DNA of 36,323 nucleotides from Bacteroidota bacterium (GCA_023386965.1 JAEWIR010000027.1:1-36323); one strand, 5' to 3'. Shown: positions 16,271 through 24,032, counted from the stretch's first letter. Program-made: numbers and translations. The notes: generated by a model from the letters alone, not told the origin.

Positions 16271-17131
16271 ATGAAGGGAATAATTTTAGCCGGTGGGTCC
16301 GGTACCAGACTTTATCCGTTAACGATCGCTGTAAGCAAGCAGCTTATGCCGGTTTATGACAAACCAATGATCTATTATCCGCTGTCTACACTCCTGTTGG
16401 CAGGGATCAAGGACATTCTGATCATTACCACACCGCATGATCAGGAGGGATTCATCAAGCTTTTGGGCGACGGATCATACATTGGCTGCAAAATTGAGTA
16501 TAAAGTTCAGCCCTCACCGGACGGTCTGGCGCAGGCTTTCATATTAGGTGAAGAATTCATTGGTGATGATTCCGTGGCGCTGGTACTTGGCGACAATATT
16601 TTTTACGGTGCAGGTTTGCCGAAACTTTTGGAAAGCAAAACTAACGTAAAAGGAGGCTGCGTTTTCGCCTACCAGGTTTCGGATCCTGAAAGGTATGGTG
16701 TAGTCGAGTTTGACGACCAGCTTAAAGCCGTTTCCATTGAAGAAAAACCCGACAATCCAAAGTCGAACTATGCCGTGCCGGGCCTTTATTTTTATGACAA
16801 TTCAGTCGTGGATATTGCAAAAAACCTGAAACCTTCCCCAAGAGGTGAACTAGAAATCACTGATGTAAACCGTATTTACCTGGAAAAAGGGCAATTGGAG
16901 GTAGGAGTAATGTCGCGCGGAACTGCCTGGCTGGATACAGGAACTTTCGATTCGCTGCATGAAGCTTCTGAATTTGTGAAAGTACTGGAAAAACGTCAGG
17001 GTTTTAAGATTTCCTGTATTGAGGAAATCGCTTTTTCAAAAGGATTTATTGACGAAAAGCAATTGCTGGAAGCTGCAGCGAAATATGGCAAAAGCGGCTA
17101 TGGCGACTATTTGAAAGCGGTTCTGAAATAG
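16271..17131 (+). CDS. rfbA: Glucose-1-phosphate thymidylyltransferase
   Basis: The 286-aa enzyme makes dTDP-glucose from dTTP and glucose-1-phosphate, the first step of the dTDP-sugar pathway. The N-terminal nucleotide-binding loop MKGIILAGGSGTRLYPLT is intact. It is followed by SKQLMPVYDKPMIYYPLSTL, QPSPDGLAQAFILGEEFIG, LGDNIFYGAG and the sugar-binding GTAWLDTGTFDSLHEAS, all characteristic of RmlA. Length is normal for the short (RmlA1-like) form. The gene lies 128 bp after rfbB; that gap is filled largely by the two heptamer clusters. An 8-bp dyad 20 bp after its stop may end the transcript but has no good T tract. It acts in the cytoplasm with rfbB for surface polysaccharide. Confidence 0.97.
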   Translation: MKGIILAGGSGTRLYPLTIAVSKQLMPVYDKPMIYYPLSTLLLAGIKDILIITTPHDQEGFIKLLGDGSYIGCKIEYKVQPSPDGLAQAFILGEEFIGDDSVALVLGDNIFYGAGLPKLLESKTNVKGGCVFAYQVSDPERYGVVEFDDQLKAVSIEEKPDNPKSNYAVPGLYFYDNSVVDIAKNLKPSPRGELEITDVNRIYLEKGQLEVGVMSRGTAWLDTGTFDSLHEASEFVKVLEKRQGFKISCIEEIAFSKGFIDEKQLLEAAAKYGKSGYGDYLKAVLK

Positions 17132-17150
17132 AGAACAACTGCGTTAAATG

Positions 17151-17175
17151 CTGTTAAAAATATTGTCTTTAACAG
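17151..17175. repeat. 8-bp inverted repeat across the -33 region of the carbonic anhydrase promoter
   Basis: CTGTTAAA (17151-17158) and TTTAACAG (17168-17175) are exact inverted copies around 9 bases. The -33 TTG of the next promoter (17163-17165) sits in the spacer. No T-run follows the right arm on the plus strand, so an operator is at least as likely as an rfbA terminator. Confidence 0.45.
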
Positions 17176-17192
17176 TAAAAAATATATTTTTG
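17163..17192 (+). promoter_or_regulatory. Promoter of the carbonic anhydrase/SulP cluster
   Basis: TTG at 17163-17165, then 19 bases, then TATTTTTG at 17185-17192: an exact Bacteroidetes consensus match. It would give a leader of about 70 bases before the ATG at 17269. Confidence 0.6.
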
Positions 17193-17242
17193 CATTATTA
17201 ATAAAATCTATCGGATTTCCGAAAAAGTTATTAATTATTAAA

Positions 17243-17250
17243 TAACTTTG
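17243..17250 (+). promoter_or_regulatory. Second possible -7 box before the carbonic anhydrase
   Basis: TAACTTTG matches TAnnTTTG and lies 18 bases before the ATG. No TTG is found at the usual distance upstream, so it is the weaker of the two candidates. Confidence 0.3.
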
Positions 17251-17268
17251 TAATATTGAATCACCGTT

Positions 17269-17952
17269 ATGGGCAAATCATATGACGCTATCTTCGAAAA
17301 TAACCGTAAATGGGTTGAGGGTAAGGTTGCCGAAAATCCTGATTTCTTCAGGACACTTGCTGAAACACAAAGCCCTGAATATTTATATATCGGGTGTTCG
17401 GACAGCAGGGTTTCCGCAGAAGAAATGATGGGCATGAAGCCTGGTGAGGTTTTCGTAACACGCAATGTGGCCAATCTGGTTAACACCCTGGATATGAATT
17501 CCACGGCAGTGATTCAGTACGCAGTAGAGCATTTGAAAGTTAAGCATATAATTGTTTGCGGACACTATGGCTGTGGCGGTGTAAAAGCTGCTATGACTTC
17601 GGAGGACCTGGGACTGCTGAACCCCTGGTTACGTAATATCCGGGATGTCTACCGGCTGCACCAGGCCGAACTGGACCAGATTTCTGATGAACAGGCACGC
17701 TATAACCGACTGGTAGAGCTTAATGTTCAGGAACAATGCATAAATGTCATTAAGATGGCCGTCGTGCAGGAACAGTATCTGGTAGATGAATATCCTATCG
17801 TACATGGTTGGGTCTTTGACCTCAAGACTGGCAGGATAATCGACCAGGAAATTGATTTTGAGAGTATCCTCAAGGATATTCAGAAAATATATAACCTGAC
17901 GAACTCAGATTGGGTGATGAGCAGGAAAAAAAACAAGAACTTCTTTGATTAA
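17269..17952 (+). CDS. Beta-class carbonic anhydrase (first copy)
   Basis: This 227-aa enzyme interconverts CO2 and bicarbonate. The zinc ligands and partner residues of the beta class are present: Cys43, Asp45 and Arg47 in IGCSDSRVS, and His99 and Cys102 in VCGHYGCGGV. No signal peptide is visible, so it is cytoplasmic. The order Cys-x-Asp-x-Arg with HxxC matches the plant/bacterial type. It is first in a run with a small unknown protein, a SulP transporter and a second carbonic anhydrase, all on the plus strand. That suggests coupling to bicarbonate uptake. The two anhydrases differ strongly in sequence outside the active site, so they are not a recent duplication. Confidence 0.95.
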   Translation: MGKSYDAIFENNRKWVEGKVAENPDFFRTLAETQSPEYLYIGCSDSRVSAEEMMGMKPGEVFVTRNVANLVNTLDMNSTAVIQYAVEHLKVKHIIVCGHYGCGGVKAAMTSEDLGLLNPWLRNIRDVYRLHQAELDQISDEQARYNRLVELNVQEQCINVIKMAVVQEQYLVDEYPIVHGWVFDLKTGRIIDQEIDFESILKDIQKIYNLTNSDWVMSRKKNKNFFD

Positions 17953-17965
17953 AAAGTCTTTACCA

Positions 17966-18256
17966 ATGCGGATCTGGAGTCTAATCACATTAGCGATTTT
18001 TCTCAACTTTATGGCCTTACCCAGTTTGGCTGTCAGCTTGGGTTGGGACATTCCGGTTTCAACAGTAATGATCTCAGAAGAAGAAACCCAGCACGGTCCA
18101 TTGGTACTGCACGAAAAAACAATACCGAACACCTTAAATATACATGATTTCTTAAAGTTCGGTACAGATTTGTTTAGCAAATCTTTCTATCTGGCAGATG
18201 ATTCGGTACATCTGTCCATTTTTCTCTCCATTTTTTCTCCCCCTCCGGAATTTTAG
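17966..18256 (+). CDS. Small secreted or membrane protein of unknown function
   Basis: I chose the ATG at 17966, giving 96 aa. A TTG start at 17945 is possible but would overlap the carbonic anhydrase. The N-terminus (IWSLITLAIFLNFMALPSLA) is a single hydrophobic segment that may be a signal peptide or anchor. The remainder is polar, with SEEETQHGPLVLHEKT and NTLNIHDFLKF, and it ends in IFLSIFSPPPEF. I recall similar short proteins ending in SPPPE beside transporters in other Flavobacteriia, but I cannot name a family. It has several histidines and acidic residues and no cysteine. It lies 13 bp after the first carbonic anhydrase and upstream of the SulP gene, so a part in the inorganic-carbon cluster is inferred from position only. 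Confidence 0.65.
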   Translation: MRIWSLITLAIFLNFMALPSLAVSLGWDIPVSTVMISEEETQHGPLVLHEKTIPNTLNIHDFLKFGTDLFSKSFYLADDSVHLSIFLSIFSPPPEF

Positions 18257-18381
18257 AAAAATATTTCCACATGTGATCTGACCAGGATATTCATATTCAG
18301 GACAGTGATGCTGTGCACTTTTTCAAAATTTCAATCTGCACTGTTAATCTATCAAACAGATGCTCAACACTTTATCAAAAA

Positions 18382-19974
18382 ATGAAAAAAGCAAAATCAT
18401 TATATGGAGGGATTAAAGAAAATTTCCCTTCCGGACTCGTCGTCTTCCTTGTAGCTTTACCTTTATGCCTTGGAATAGCACTGGCCTCCGGCGCACCCCC
18501 GTTATCCGGTATCATCGCCGGTATCATAGGTGGCCTCGTAGTAGGTTATTTAAGTAATTCCAATATATCAGTATCCGGACCCGCGGCAGGACTAACTGCA
18601 ATTGTTCTTACTGCCATTACCGGCCTGGGCAGCTTTGAGCTGTTTCTGTGCGCCGGCTTAATAGCCGGGCTTCTGCAACTTCTTCTCGGTTTCCTGCGCG
18701 CAGGAAGTATTTCCAACTATTTCCCTACAAATGTGATCGAGGGAATGCTGGCGGGTATCGGTATCATCATCATCATAACACAAATTCCAAACGCATTTGG
18801 TTTTGAAAGCGGCTTTACAGATTCTGTTGTGGGGGCAAACGGCTTCAGTCTGAATTCACTTGCTGCCATGGCAGCCGGTATTCACCCGGGCGCAATAATA
18901 GTGACACTCGTTTCCGTAGGAATCCTTTTGGCCTGGGATCACGTTCCGGCCCTGAAGAAAATAAAGATGGTTCCCGGGGCGCTCGTAGCTGTGGCATCCG
19001 GAATACTTCTTAATTACTTATTCACTGTTACAGGCAGCGGCCTGGCCATCGGATCTGAACATTTGGTGTCACTGCCCGTTCCGAAAAGTCTGGACGATTT
19101 CCAGGCAATGCTCGTATTTCCGGCATTCAGTGGATTCCTGAATGTACAGGTGTGGGTTGTGGGAGCTACAATCGCGATAGTGGCATCCATTGAGACCCTG
19201 CTTTGTATTGAAGCTTCAGACAGACTGGACTCCCACAGAAGAATTACCGACACTAACCGTGAACTGCGGGCACAGGGTGTCGGTAACCTTCTTTCCTCGC
19301 TGATCGGAGGACTGCCAATGACTTCTGTAGTTGTAAGGAGTTCTGCCAATGCGAATGCGGGAGCAACTTCCAAGCTATCAACAATGATTCACGGCGGACT
19401 GCTGTTGGTGTCTGTCCTTACAATACCGTTTATACTGAACCTCATTCCGCTGTCTACACTGGCCGCGGTTCTGATCCTGATTGGTTATAAACTGGCCAAG
19501 CCGGCCACCATCATGCATTTCTGGAAGAAAGGAAAGTATCAGTTCATTCCTTTTATCGCCACGATTATTGCAGTAGTATCTCTGGACCTGCTTAAGGGTG
19601 TGGGTATTGGTCTGCTGATCTCGGTATTCTACATCCTTCAGGGAAATATGAAAAGAGCGTATTATCTGAGCCGCGAGCAACTTGATGATGCCGATGAGAT
19701 CAATATTAAACTGGCCGAAGAAGTTTCCTTCCTGAATAAAGCGGCAATTAAAAAAACGCTGAAAAATGTAAAACCGAATTCTAAAGTTTGCATAGATGCA
19801 CGGTCTACCTCCTATATAGCAACAGATATACTGGAAATGATACAGGAATTTGCCAATATCAGAGCAAAAGAAGAAGATATAGAGGTCAGCCTGCTTGGCT
19901 TTAAAACTTCCTACCAGGAATATGCAGAAGACCAGGATTCACACATCATCATCGCACACCGCAGAGCAATTTAA
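18382..19974 (+). CDS. SulP-family inorganic anion transporter
   Basis: The ATG at 18382 gives 530 aa; a GTG 23 codons upstream is in frame, but the extra residues do not look like a SulP N-terminus. The protein has about 10-12 hydrophobic segments in the inner membrane. The conserved SulP core is clear: FPSGLVVFLVALPLCLGIAL, the substrate-site SGPAAGLTAIV, and later IEGMLAGIGIIIII. A cytoplasmic STAS-like domain follows from about residue 440 (VSFLNKAAIKKTLKN, CIDARSTSYIATDILEMIQ). SulP proteins carry sulfate, bicarbonate or chloride. Between two carbonic anhydrase genes, bicarbonate is the favoured substrate, by analogy with BicA-type carriers and SulP-anhydrase fusions. Sulfate is the alternative; no sulfate-assimilation gene is nearby. 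Confidence 0.92.
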   Translation: MKKAKSLYGGIKENFPSGLVVFLVALPLCLGIALASGAPPLSGIIAGIIGGLVVGYLSNSNISVSGPAAGLTAIVLTAITGLGSFELFLCAGLIAGLLQLLLGFLRAGSISNYFPTNVIEGMLAGIGIIIIITQIPNAFGFESGFTDSVVGANGFSLNSLAAMAAGIHPGAIIVTLVSVGILLAWDHVPALKKIKMVPGALVAVASGILLNYLFTVTGSGLAIGSEHLVSLPVPKSLDDFQAMLVFPAFSGFLNVQVWVVGATIAIVASIETLLCIEASDRLDSHRRITDTNRELRAQGVGNLLSSLIGGLPMTSVVVRSSANANAGATSKLSTMIHGGLLLVSVLTIPFILNLIPLSTLAAVLILIGYKLAKPATIMHFWKKGKYQFIPFIATIIAVVSLDLLKGVGIGLLISVFYILQGNMKRAYYLSREQLDDADEINIKLAEEVSFLNKAAIKKTLKNVKPNSKVCIDARSTSYIATDILEMIQEFANIRAKEEDIEVSLLGFKTSYQEYAEDQDSHIIIAHRRAI

Positions 19975-20007
19975 TTTAAGAATAACAATCTACAATCAAA
20001 AAATATA

Positions 20008-20643
20008 ATGAAAGCACATACTTTAGAAACCCAAACAACAACTACCCCGGAAAAAGCACTCACCTTCCTGCAGGAAGGAAACCAGCGCTTTGTACAGAAC
20101 CTTAAAGTAAACCGAAACCTTCTGGAACAGGTTAATGACACCCGCGCCGGACAATGGCCCTTCGCGGCCATTCTGAGCTGCATAGACAGCCGCACATCTG
20201 CCGAACTCATCTTCGACCAGGGATTGGGCGATATTTTCAGCATACGCATTGCCGGAAACTTCGTGAACCGCGATATTTTGGGCTCGATGGAGTTTGCCTG
20301 CAAAGTGGCCGGTTCCAAACTGGTAGTGGTGCTGGGACACAGTAAATGCGGTGCTCTGAAAGGTGGCCTGGACGCCCGTAAAGTGGAAGGTTTAGGTATG
20401 GAAAACCTGAATCATCTCATCAGCAACTTTGAAGACTGCATTAATGAGGTGATTTATGAAGGTGAAGAAAGGTCTTCCTCCAATGAAGATCTTCTGGAAA
20501 GGCTTAATGTATGCAATATCCAGCGTACGATTGCCCAGATTCGGGCCCAGAGTGAAACGCTGAGAAACCTGGAAAAAGAAGGCAGCATTAAGATCGTGGG
20601 AGCCAACTACTGCGTGGAAAGCGGAGTTGTAACGTGGCTCTGA
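20008..20643 (+). CDS. Beta-class carbonic anhydrase (second copy)
   Basis: This 211-aa protein carries the beta-class residues Cys58, Asp60 and Arg62 in LSCIDSRTSAE, and His111 and Cys114 in LGHSKCGALKGG. The N-terminus (KALTFLQEGNQRFVQNLKVN) is the helix typical of the larger bacterial group. No export signal is visible. It starts 33 bp after the SulP stop, so it is probably co-transcribed with it. Only 3 bp separate its stop from the convergent pth stop. A strong plus-strand terminator lies within the pth coding sequence, 72 bp further on. It is only distantly similar to the first anhydrase and may have a distinct job, for example converting incoming bicarbonate to CO2. Confidence 0.95.
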   Translation: MKAHTLETQTTTTPEKALTFLQEGNQRFVQNLKVNRNLLEQVNDTRAGQWPFAAILSCIDSRTSAELIFDQGLGDIFSIRIAGNFVNRDILGSMEFACKVAGSKLVVVLGHSKCGALKGGLDARKVEGLGMENLNHLISNFEDCINEVIYEGEERSSSNEDLLERLNVCNIQRTIAQIRAQSETLRNLEKEGSIKIVGANYCVESGVVTWL

Positions 20644-20646
20644 TTT

Positions 20647-21210
20647 CTATTTACCGTTAAAGGCGGTCATCGTATTCTGTATGCCGGCAAATACGAATGA
20701 AAGACAGGCATTAGAAAACTTCCCGATCAAATCGGGGAGTTTTTCTTTTTCACTTTCCTCCCATTTTCCGAGAACATAGTCCACCTGCTTCCCTTCTGAA
20801 AATTCTGCAGAAATTCCAAAGCGTAAACGCGGATAATTCTGGGTCTGAAGTTTATCCTGAATACTCTTAAGACCGTTGTGACCTGCGTCGGATCCCTTCA
20901 TTTTCATACGAAGTGTGCCAAAGGGCAGCACCAGATCGTCAGTAATGATCAGAAGATTCTCCAGCGGTATATTTTCTTTCTGCAGCCAATATTTCACCGC
21001 ATTGCCGGACAGATTCATATAGGTGTCAGGTTTCAGGATAAAGACTTTTCTCCCTTTGTATTTACCCTCGGCAAGCCAACCGAAGTTAGCCGGTTTAAAT
21101 GGAGCATCAATGCTTGCAGCGATCTTCTCCGCAACTTTAAAGCCTATATTATGACGCGTTTCCGCGTATTCCTCACCCTTATTTCCCAGTCCTACAATCA
21201 AATATTTCAC
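20647..21210 (-). CDS. pth: Peptidyl-tRNA hydrolase
   Basis: The enzyme frees tRNA from peptidyl-tRNAs dropped by ribosomes. From a GTG start at 21210 it is 187 aa and begins MKYLIVGLGNKGEEYAETRH, the usual Pth N-terminus. Catalytic His20 is in TRHNIG, Asn66 in DTYMNLSGN, the acidic pair at 91-92 in IITDDL, and GSDAGHNGLKS (107-117) is the conserved 3' loop. A TTG eight codons further upstream is in frame, but it is part of the -7 promoter box and so cannot be translated from this promoter. Its last third encodes, on the opposite strand, the terminator of the convergent carbonic anhydrase operon. Pth itself has no terminator in the 3-bp gap. Confidence 0.96.
   Translation of the reverse strand: MKYLIVGLGNKGEEYAETRHNIGFKVAEKIAASIDAPFKPANFGWLAEGKYKGRKVFILKPDTYMNLSGNAVKYWLQKENIPLENLLIITDDLVLPFGTLRMKMKGSDAGHNGLKSIQDKLQTQNYPRLRFGISAEFSEGKQVDYVLGKWEESEKEKLPDLIGKFSNACLSFVFAGIQNTMTAFNGK
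20715..20750 (+). terminator. Strong intrinsic terminator inside the convergent pth gene
   Basis: On the plus strand 13 base pairs (20715-20727 with 20731-20743, one G-T pair) close a CAA loop, followed by TTTCT and more T residues to 20750. It is correctly placed to end the carbonic anhydrase/SulP transcript, but it lies wholly within the pth coding region, read on the other strand. Confidence 0.8.
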
Positions 21211-21231
21211 GTCCCCCTTTTTTATAGTTTG

Positions 21232-21263
21232 CAAAAGTAATTTTTATGAACAAAAAATCCCAA
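21232..21263 (-). promoter_or_regulatory. Promoter of pth
   Basis: On the minus strand TTG at 21263-21261 is followed by 21 bases and TACTTTTG at 21239-21232. The -33 element lies within the stem of the preceding terminator. The -7 box contains the upstream TTG codon, which favours the GTG at 21210 as the true start. Confidence 0.5.
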
Positions 21264-21280
21264 CTTCGGTGAAGTTGAGA
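21252..21280 (-). terminator. Intrinsic terminator of the downstream-most array lipoprotein gene
   Basis: On the minus strand a 10-bp stem (21280-21271 with 21267-21258, one G-T pair) with an ACC loop is followed by six T residues at 21257-21252. It is placed 24 bp after the stop of the lipoprotein gene at 21304. Confidence 0.85.
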
Positions 21281-21303
21281 TTAAATTATACTGCTGAAGT
21301 TTA

Positions 21304-22152
21304 TTAAAGATTCTGATAATCAAAAGTCCATGCTGCAGAAGGTGACTGGGTCTTAGTGATGTAACCAGCTGCACCCACAGTATGCATCCGATTCTCTGAC
21401 TGCGACGCACCTCCTGTTTGTATAGTAACCGTTTGATAATTGTTGGATGACAGACCTGTGGGTCCGGCACCGTCAATATCAAAATTTGCTGTTGCAACTG
21501 TAAATGCAAAGGGAAGCGTTCGGTAAGGATTGGTATTTCCGTCGTAGTTACTGAATGTGGCAGTAAACTGTACTGGAGAAACTACAACCGGACCTGCACT
21601 TACTTCTGCACTGTACATCCATTTGGAAAGATTGTTACCTGAATATTCCAGGTCTGATGTCAGCTTGCCGGCCTCAACGGTAGAGCCAGGCAGATAAAGT
21701 GTGGTCTTAATCTGGCTGGGTTTGGCTCCGGTATAAACCAGGTCCGATTTGAAAGTGCCGGAAACCGTACCTGCGTCTGTAATGGTACCGGTAATCTTAG
21801 TAAGCACATTGCCGCTGTAGCTGAGTATTGAGGTGATAACCTGTGGCTGCGCGCCCTGCATATCGGTTTTAATGATTTTTGAAATCTGAGTGCCGCTGTA
21901 TTCCAAAGTGTAAGAAGCAGAGTTATTACTCGCCGTTACCGCAGTAAGTTTTCCGCCGCTGTACGTATAATTAATATCGTACGGAGTGGCACCAGCTTCC
22001 GCAATATTTACTTTGCTTAATACCTTTACCTCGGTGTAATTGGGCAGTGTGTTTTCCAGACCTACTAAATCTCCCGATGAATCGGCACATGAGGTTACCG
22101 CTAGGACTGCTGCCAATGAAATACCTAATTGCTTAAATTTTCCCGTCATCAT
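21304..22152 (-). CDS. Lipoprotein of a four-gene paralogous array (member 4)
   Basis: This 282-aa protein has the lipobox LAVTSC, with Cys22 lipidated. It is built from short repeats of the type YSGGKLTAV, YSGTQISKI, YSGNVLTKI, YTGAKPSQI and YSGNNLSKW, roughly every 20-30 residues, then a conserved block SNYDGNTNPYRTLPFAF and a C-terminal AGYITKT...WTFDYQNL. The same middle and C-terminal blocks occur in the three genes upstream. The repeat pattern recalls RHS/YD-type beta-strands and the DUF4595-like lipoproteins of Bacteroidetes, but I cannot confirm a family. It would be anchored in the outer membrane, possibly surface exposed. It is transcriptionally last in the array and ends at a good terminator. 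Function is unknown. Confidence 0.8.
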   Translation of the reverse strand: MMTGKFKQLGISLAAVLAVTSCADSSGDLVGLENTLPNYTEVKVLSKVNIAEAGATPYDINYTYSGGKLTAVTASNNSASYTLEYSGTQISKIIKTDMQGAQPQVITSILSYSGNVLTKITGTITDAGTVSGTFKSDLVYTGAKPSQIKTTLYLPGSTVEAGKLTSDLEYSGNNLSKWMYSAEVSAGPVVVSPVQFTATFSNYDGNTNPYRTLPFAFTVATANFDIDGAGPTGLSSNNYQTVTIQTGGASQSENRMHTVGAAGYITKTQSPSAAWTFDYQNL

Positions 22153-22160
22153 AATTTTAA

Positions 22161-22193
22161 TAAAAATAAAAGGGAAATGCAGTTACATTTCCC
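22161..22193 (-). terminator. Intrinsic terminator after array lipoprotein member 3
   Basis: On the minus strand GGGAAATG (22193-22186) and CATTTCCC (22179-22172) form a perfect 8-bp stem with a 6-base loop. A T-rich run with one A follows, to 22161. Confidence 0.75.
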
Positions 22194-22211
22194 GTAGTTA
22201 AAGTTTCAGTT

Positions 22212-23093
22212 TTAGAAAGGCCGGTATTCATAATTGGATCCCCAACCTGATACAGCATATCCAAGTTTGTCGTACGTATACAGGGTGTTATACAGAACAG
22301 GCAATGGGATTGCGTCACTTGTGTACATTACACGCTTTGGATTATTCACAGAAAACCGGTAAGAGTTGAATGAGTTTTCAAATGTTTTGTGAAGCAGGTA
22401 CCCGAATGGAAGAAGCGAGTATGGGCTTCTTTTATCATCAAAGTTAGAGAAGTCATAAGACTCAGTAACCATTGCGGCACCAAGGACATTCCCCACCACA
22501 TTACCGTAGGTGTTGGTCACTTTAGTAACGTTCCATAGCGTATCATACTGATAAGCCGACTTCTGGTAAGATGTAAACACAAAATTCTGGGCAGGTACTT
22601 CATTTCCTCTCCGGATAATTACTGAATCCAGTTTTGAGTTTGCATTAAATTTAACAGAATATAGGGCCCTGGATTTTTGGAATACCAGAGGTGCCGTTTG
22701 TGCTGCTATGTTAGGATAAACAGTTTTGGTTTCAGTTATTGTCGAAAGTTTTGTATTATTATTTGGATCATAATTAAACAGCTGAGCGTAGATAATACTG
22801 TCGCCTGCTACCACTCCGGTAAAGTCAATCTTATTAATCTGGTCTCCGGAATAACTGATGTTGGTTACCGTATTATTACCTACCACTTTCACAAGTTTTC
22901 TGCCGTTATAGTGATATCCGGCAATCGTATCGGCTGAGGTTACCTCCTGATAAAAGAAACGGTCTTCACCTATACCTCCCTGATTGTAATCCATATCGTT
23001 CAGAAGATTTCCGTCGTCATCGCCCATACGTTTACACGACTGAACAGACAGGACGAGGAATAGCGACACAAATAGATATAATATATTTTTCAT
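22212..23093 (-). CDS. Lipoprotein of a four-gene paralogous array (member 3)
   Basis: This 293-aa lipoprotein has the lipobox LSVQSC (Cys20) followed by KRMGDDDG, an acidic stretch like those that direct lipoproteins to the cell surface in this phylum. It has YHYNGRKLVKVVGNN and ISYSGDQINKIDFTG repeat units, the conserved SNFDDKRSPYSLLPFGYLL block near residue 220, and a C-terminal LGYAVSG...YEYRPF. These place it with its three neighbours, although identity by eye is low, so the duplications look old. Its own terminator follows 19 bp after the stop. I see no consensus promoter in the 75-bp gap upstream. Function is unknown. Confidence 0.8.
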   Translation of the reverse strand: MKNILYLFVSLFLVLSVQSCKRMGDDDGNLLNDMDYNQGGIGEDRFFYQEVTSADTIAGYHYNGRKLVKVVGNNTVTNISYSGDQINKIDFTGVVAGDSIIYAQLFNYDPNNNTKLSTITETKTVYPNIAAQTAPLVFQKSRALYSVKFNANSKLDSVIIRRGNEVPAQNFVFTSYQKSAYQYDTLWNVTKVTNTYGNVVGNVLGAAMVTESYDFSNFDDKRSPYSLLPFGYLLHKTFENSFNSYRFSVNNPKRVMYTSDAIPLPVLYNTLYTYDKLGYAVSGWGSNYEYRPF

Positions 23094-23168
23094 TTTCGGT
23101 TGTTTGTAATTGTATGTTTAAAGATGCGGCAGTGCGGTCTGAATAAATTTCAGTAAAACTCCGCCTTA

Positions 23169-24032
23169 TCACTGTGGTGCCGGCTGGTAGGTAAAGGATC
23201 TGAAGCCGTTAGTCACAGGATAGTTATGCGTATCAAATTTATAGGAATAGACTGTTTCAACCATAGAGGCAGGACCTGATGTAAACTTCATTTTCGCAGG
23301 GTTATTGTCGGACATATAAGCGTACATTTCAGGAAACACACTGGCAATATTGATAATGTAATTATCTGAAATACCCAGGTATGGATTATTCCGCCAGTCG
23401 TAATTCACATATTCGTAGGTATTCTTCACACTGCTGGTAATAACTCCTGTGTTGATGTTCACGACATTTTGGCTCGATTCCACCTTGGCAACATTAGGAC
23501 CGTCGTAGGTAATGGCATCGGTAACTGTGTTGGGATATACATACACATTGGGAGTAGCGGGGTTTACCGCCGCTGTCTTTTTGTAAGCGTTAATTACCCT
23601 ACCTGCACCGTCATAATTGAATATGCTTATTGAATGATTGGTATGGGTATTTCCCACATAAAAATCATTCATCAGACTAACCATCCTTCCGGTTGTATTG
23701 TCATAATTGGGAATCAGTACGTGGCGGCCGGTGCCCGGACCACTGGGAACGGTGGCTATGATTTCCATCTTGGAGATCCTGTTTCCGAGATAATGAAGAT
23801 ATATGGTTTGATTTTCGAATCCTGCCAAACGGTCAACCTTAAATAGCTTACCATTATTTAGTGAATACTCTTCCATAAAATCGGTATTTCCAACTACCTT
23901 TCTGATCATCCGCGGTCCAGAAATGTCATTTGGATCTTCAAAACCATATACTGCGGCAGGATCAGATTCCGCACAGGAGTTAAATACGGCCAAACCTATT
24001 ATCAGACTGAAAAATTGTAATATTCTCTTCAT
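23169..24032 (-). CDS. Lipoprotein of a four-gene paralogous array (member 2)
   Basis: This 287-aa lipoprotein has the lipobox AVFNSC (Cys20). It shares with member 1 the opening AESDPAAVYGFEDPNDISGP, compared with PPDPAMVYGWNTNTPAGITG in member 1, and the following RMIRKVV/RILHKID segment. Later it has the common VNYDWRNNPYLGISDNY block and the C-terminal HNYPVTNGFRSFTYQP. Members 1 and 2 are clearly the closest pair. A consensus promoter lies 29 bp upstream of the ATG, so this gene can be transcribed on its own. Outer-membrane anchoring is expected. No enzyme motif or known ligand-binding motif is visible. Confidence 0.8.
   Translation of the reverse strand: MKRILQFFSLIIGLAVFNSCAESDPAAVYGFEDPNDISGPRMIRKVVGNTDFMEEYSLNNGKLFKVDRLAGFENQTIYLHYLGNRISKMEIIATVPSGPGTGRHVLIPNYDNTTGRMVSLMNDFYVGNTHTNHSISIFNYDGAGRVINAYKKTAAVNPATPNVYVYPNTVTDAITYDGPNVAKVESSQNVVNINTGVITSSVKNTYEYVNYDWRNNPYLGISDNYIINIASVFPEMYAYMSDNNPAKMKFTSGPASMVETVYSYKFDTHNYPVTNGFRSFTYQPAPQ

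Noticed and set aside
18313..18381. Upstream GTG start extending the SulP protein by 23 residues
   Set aside because: The extra residues (HFFKISICTVNLSNRCSTLY and following) do not resemble SulP N-termini, and the ATG at 18382 begins directly with the usual cytoplasmic segment.
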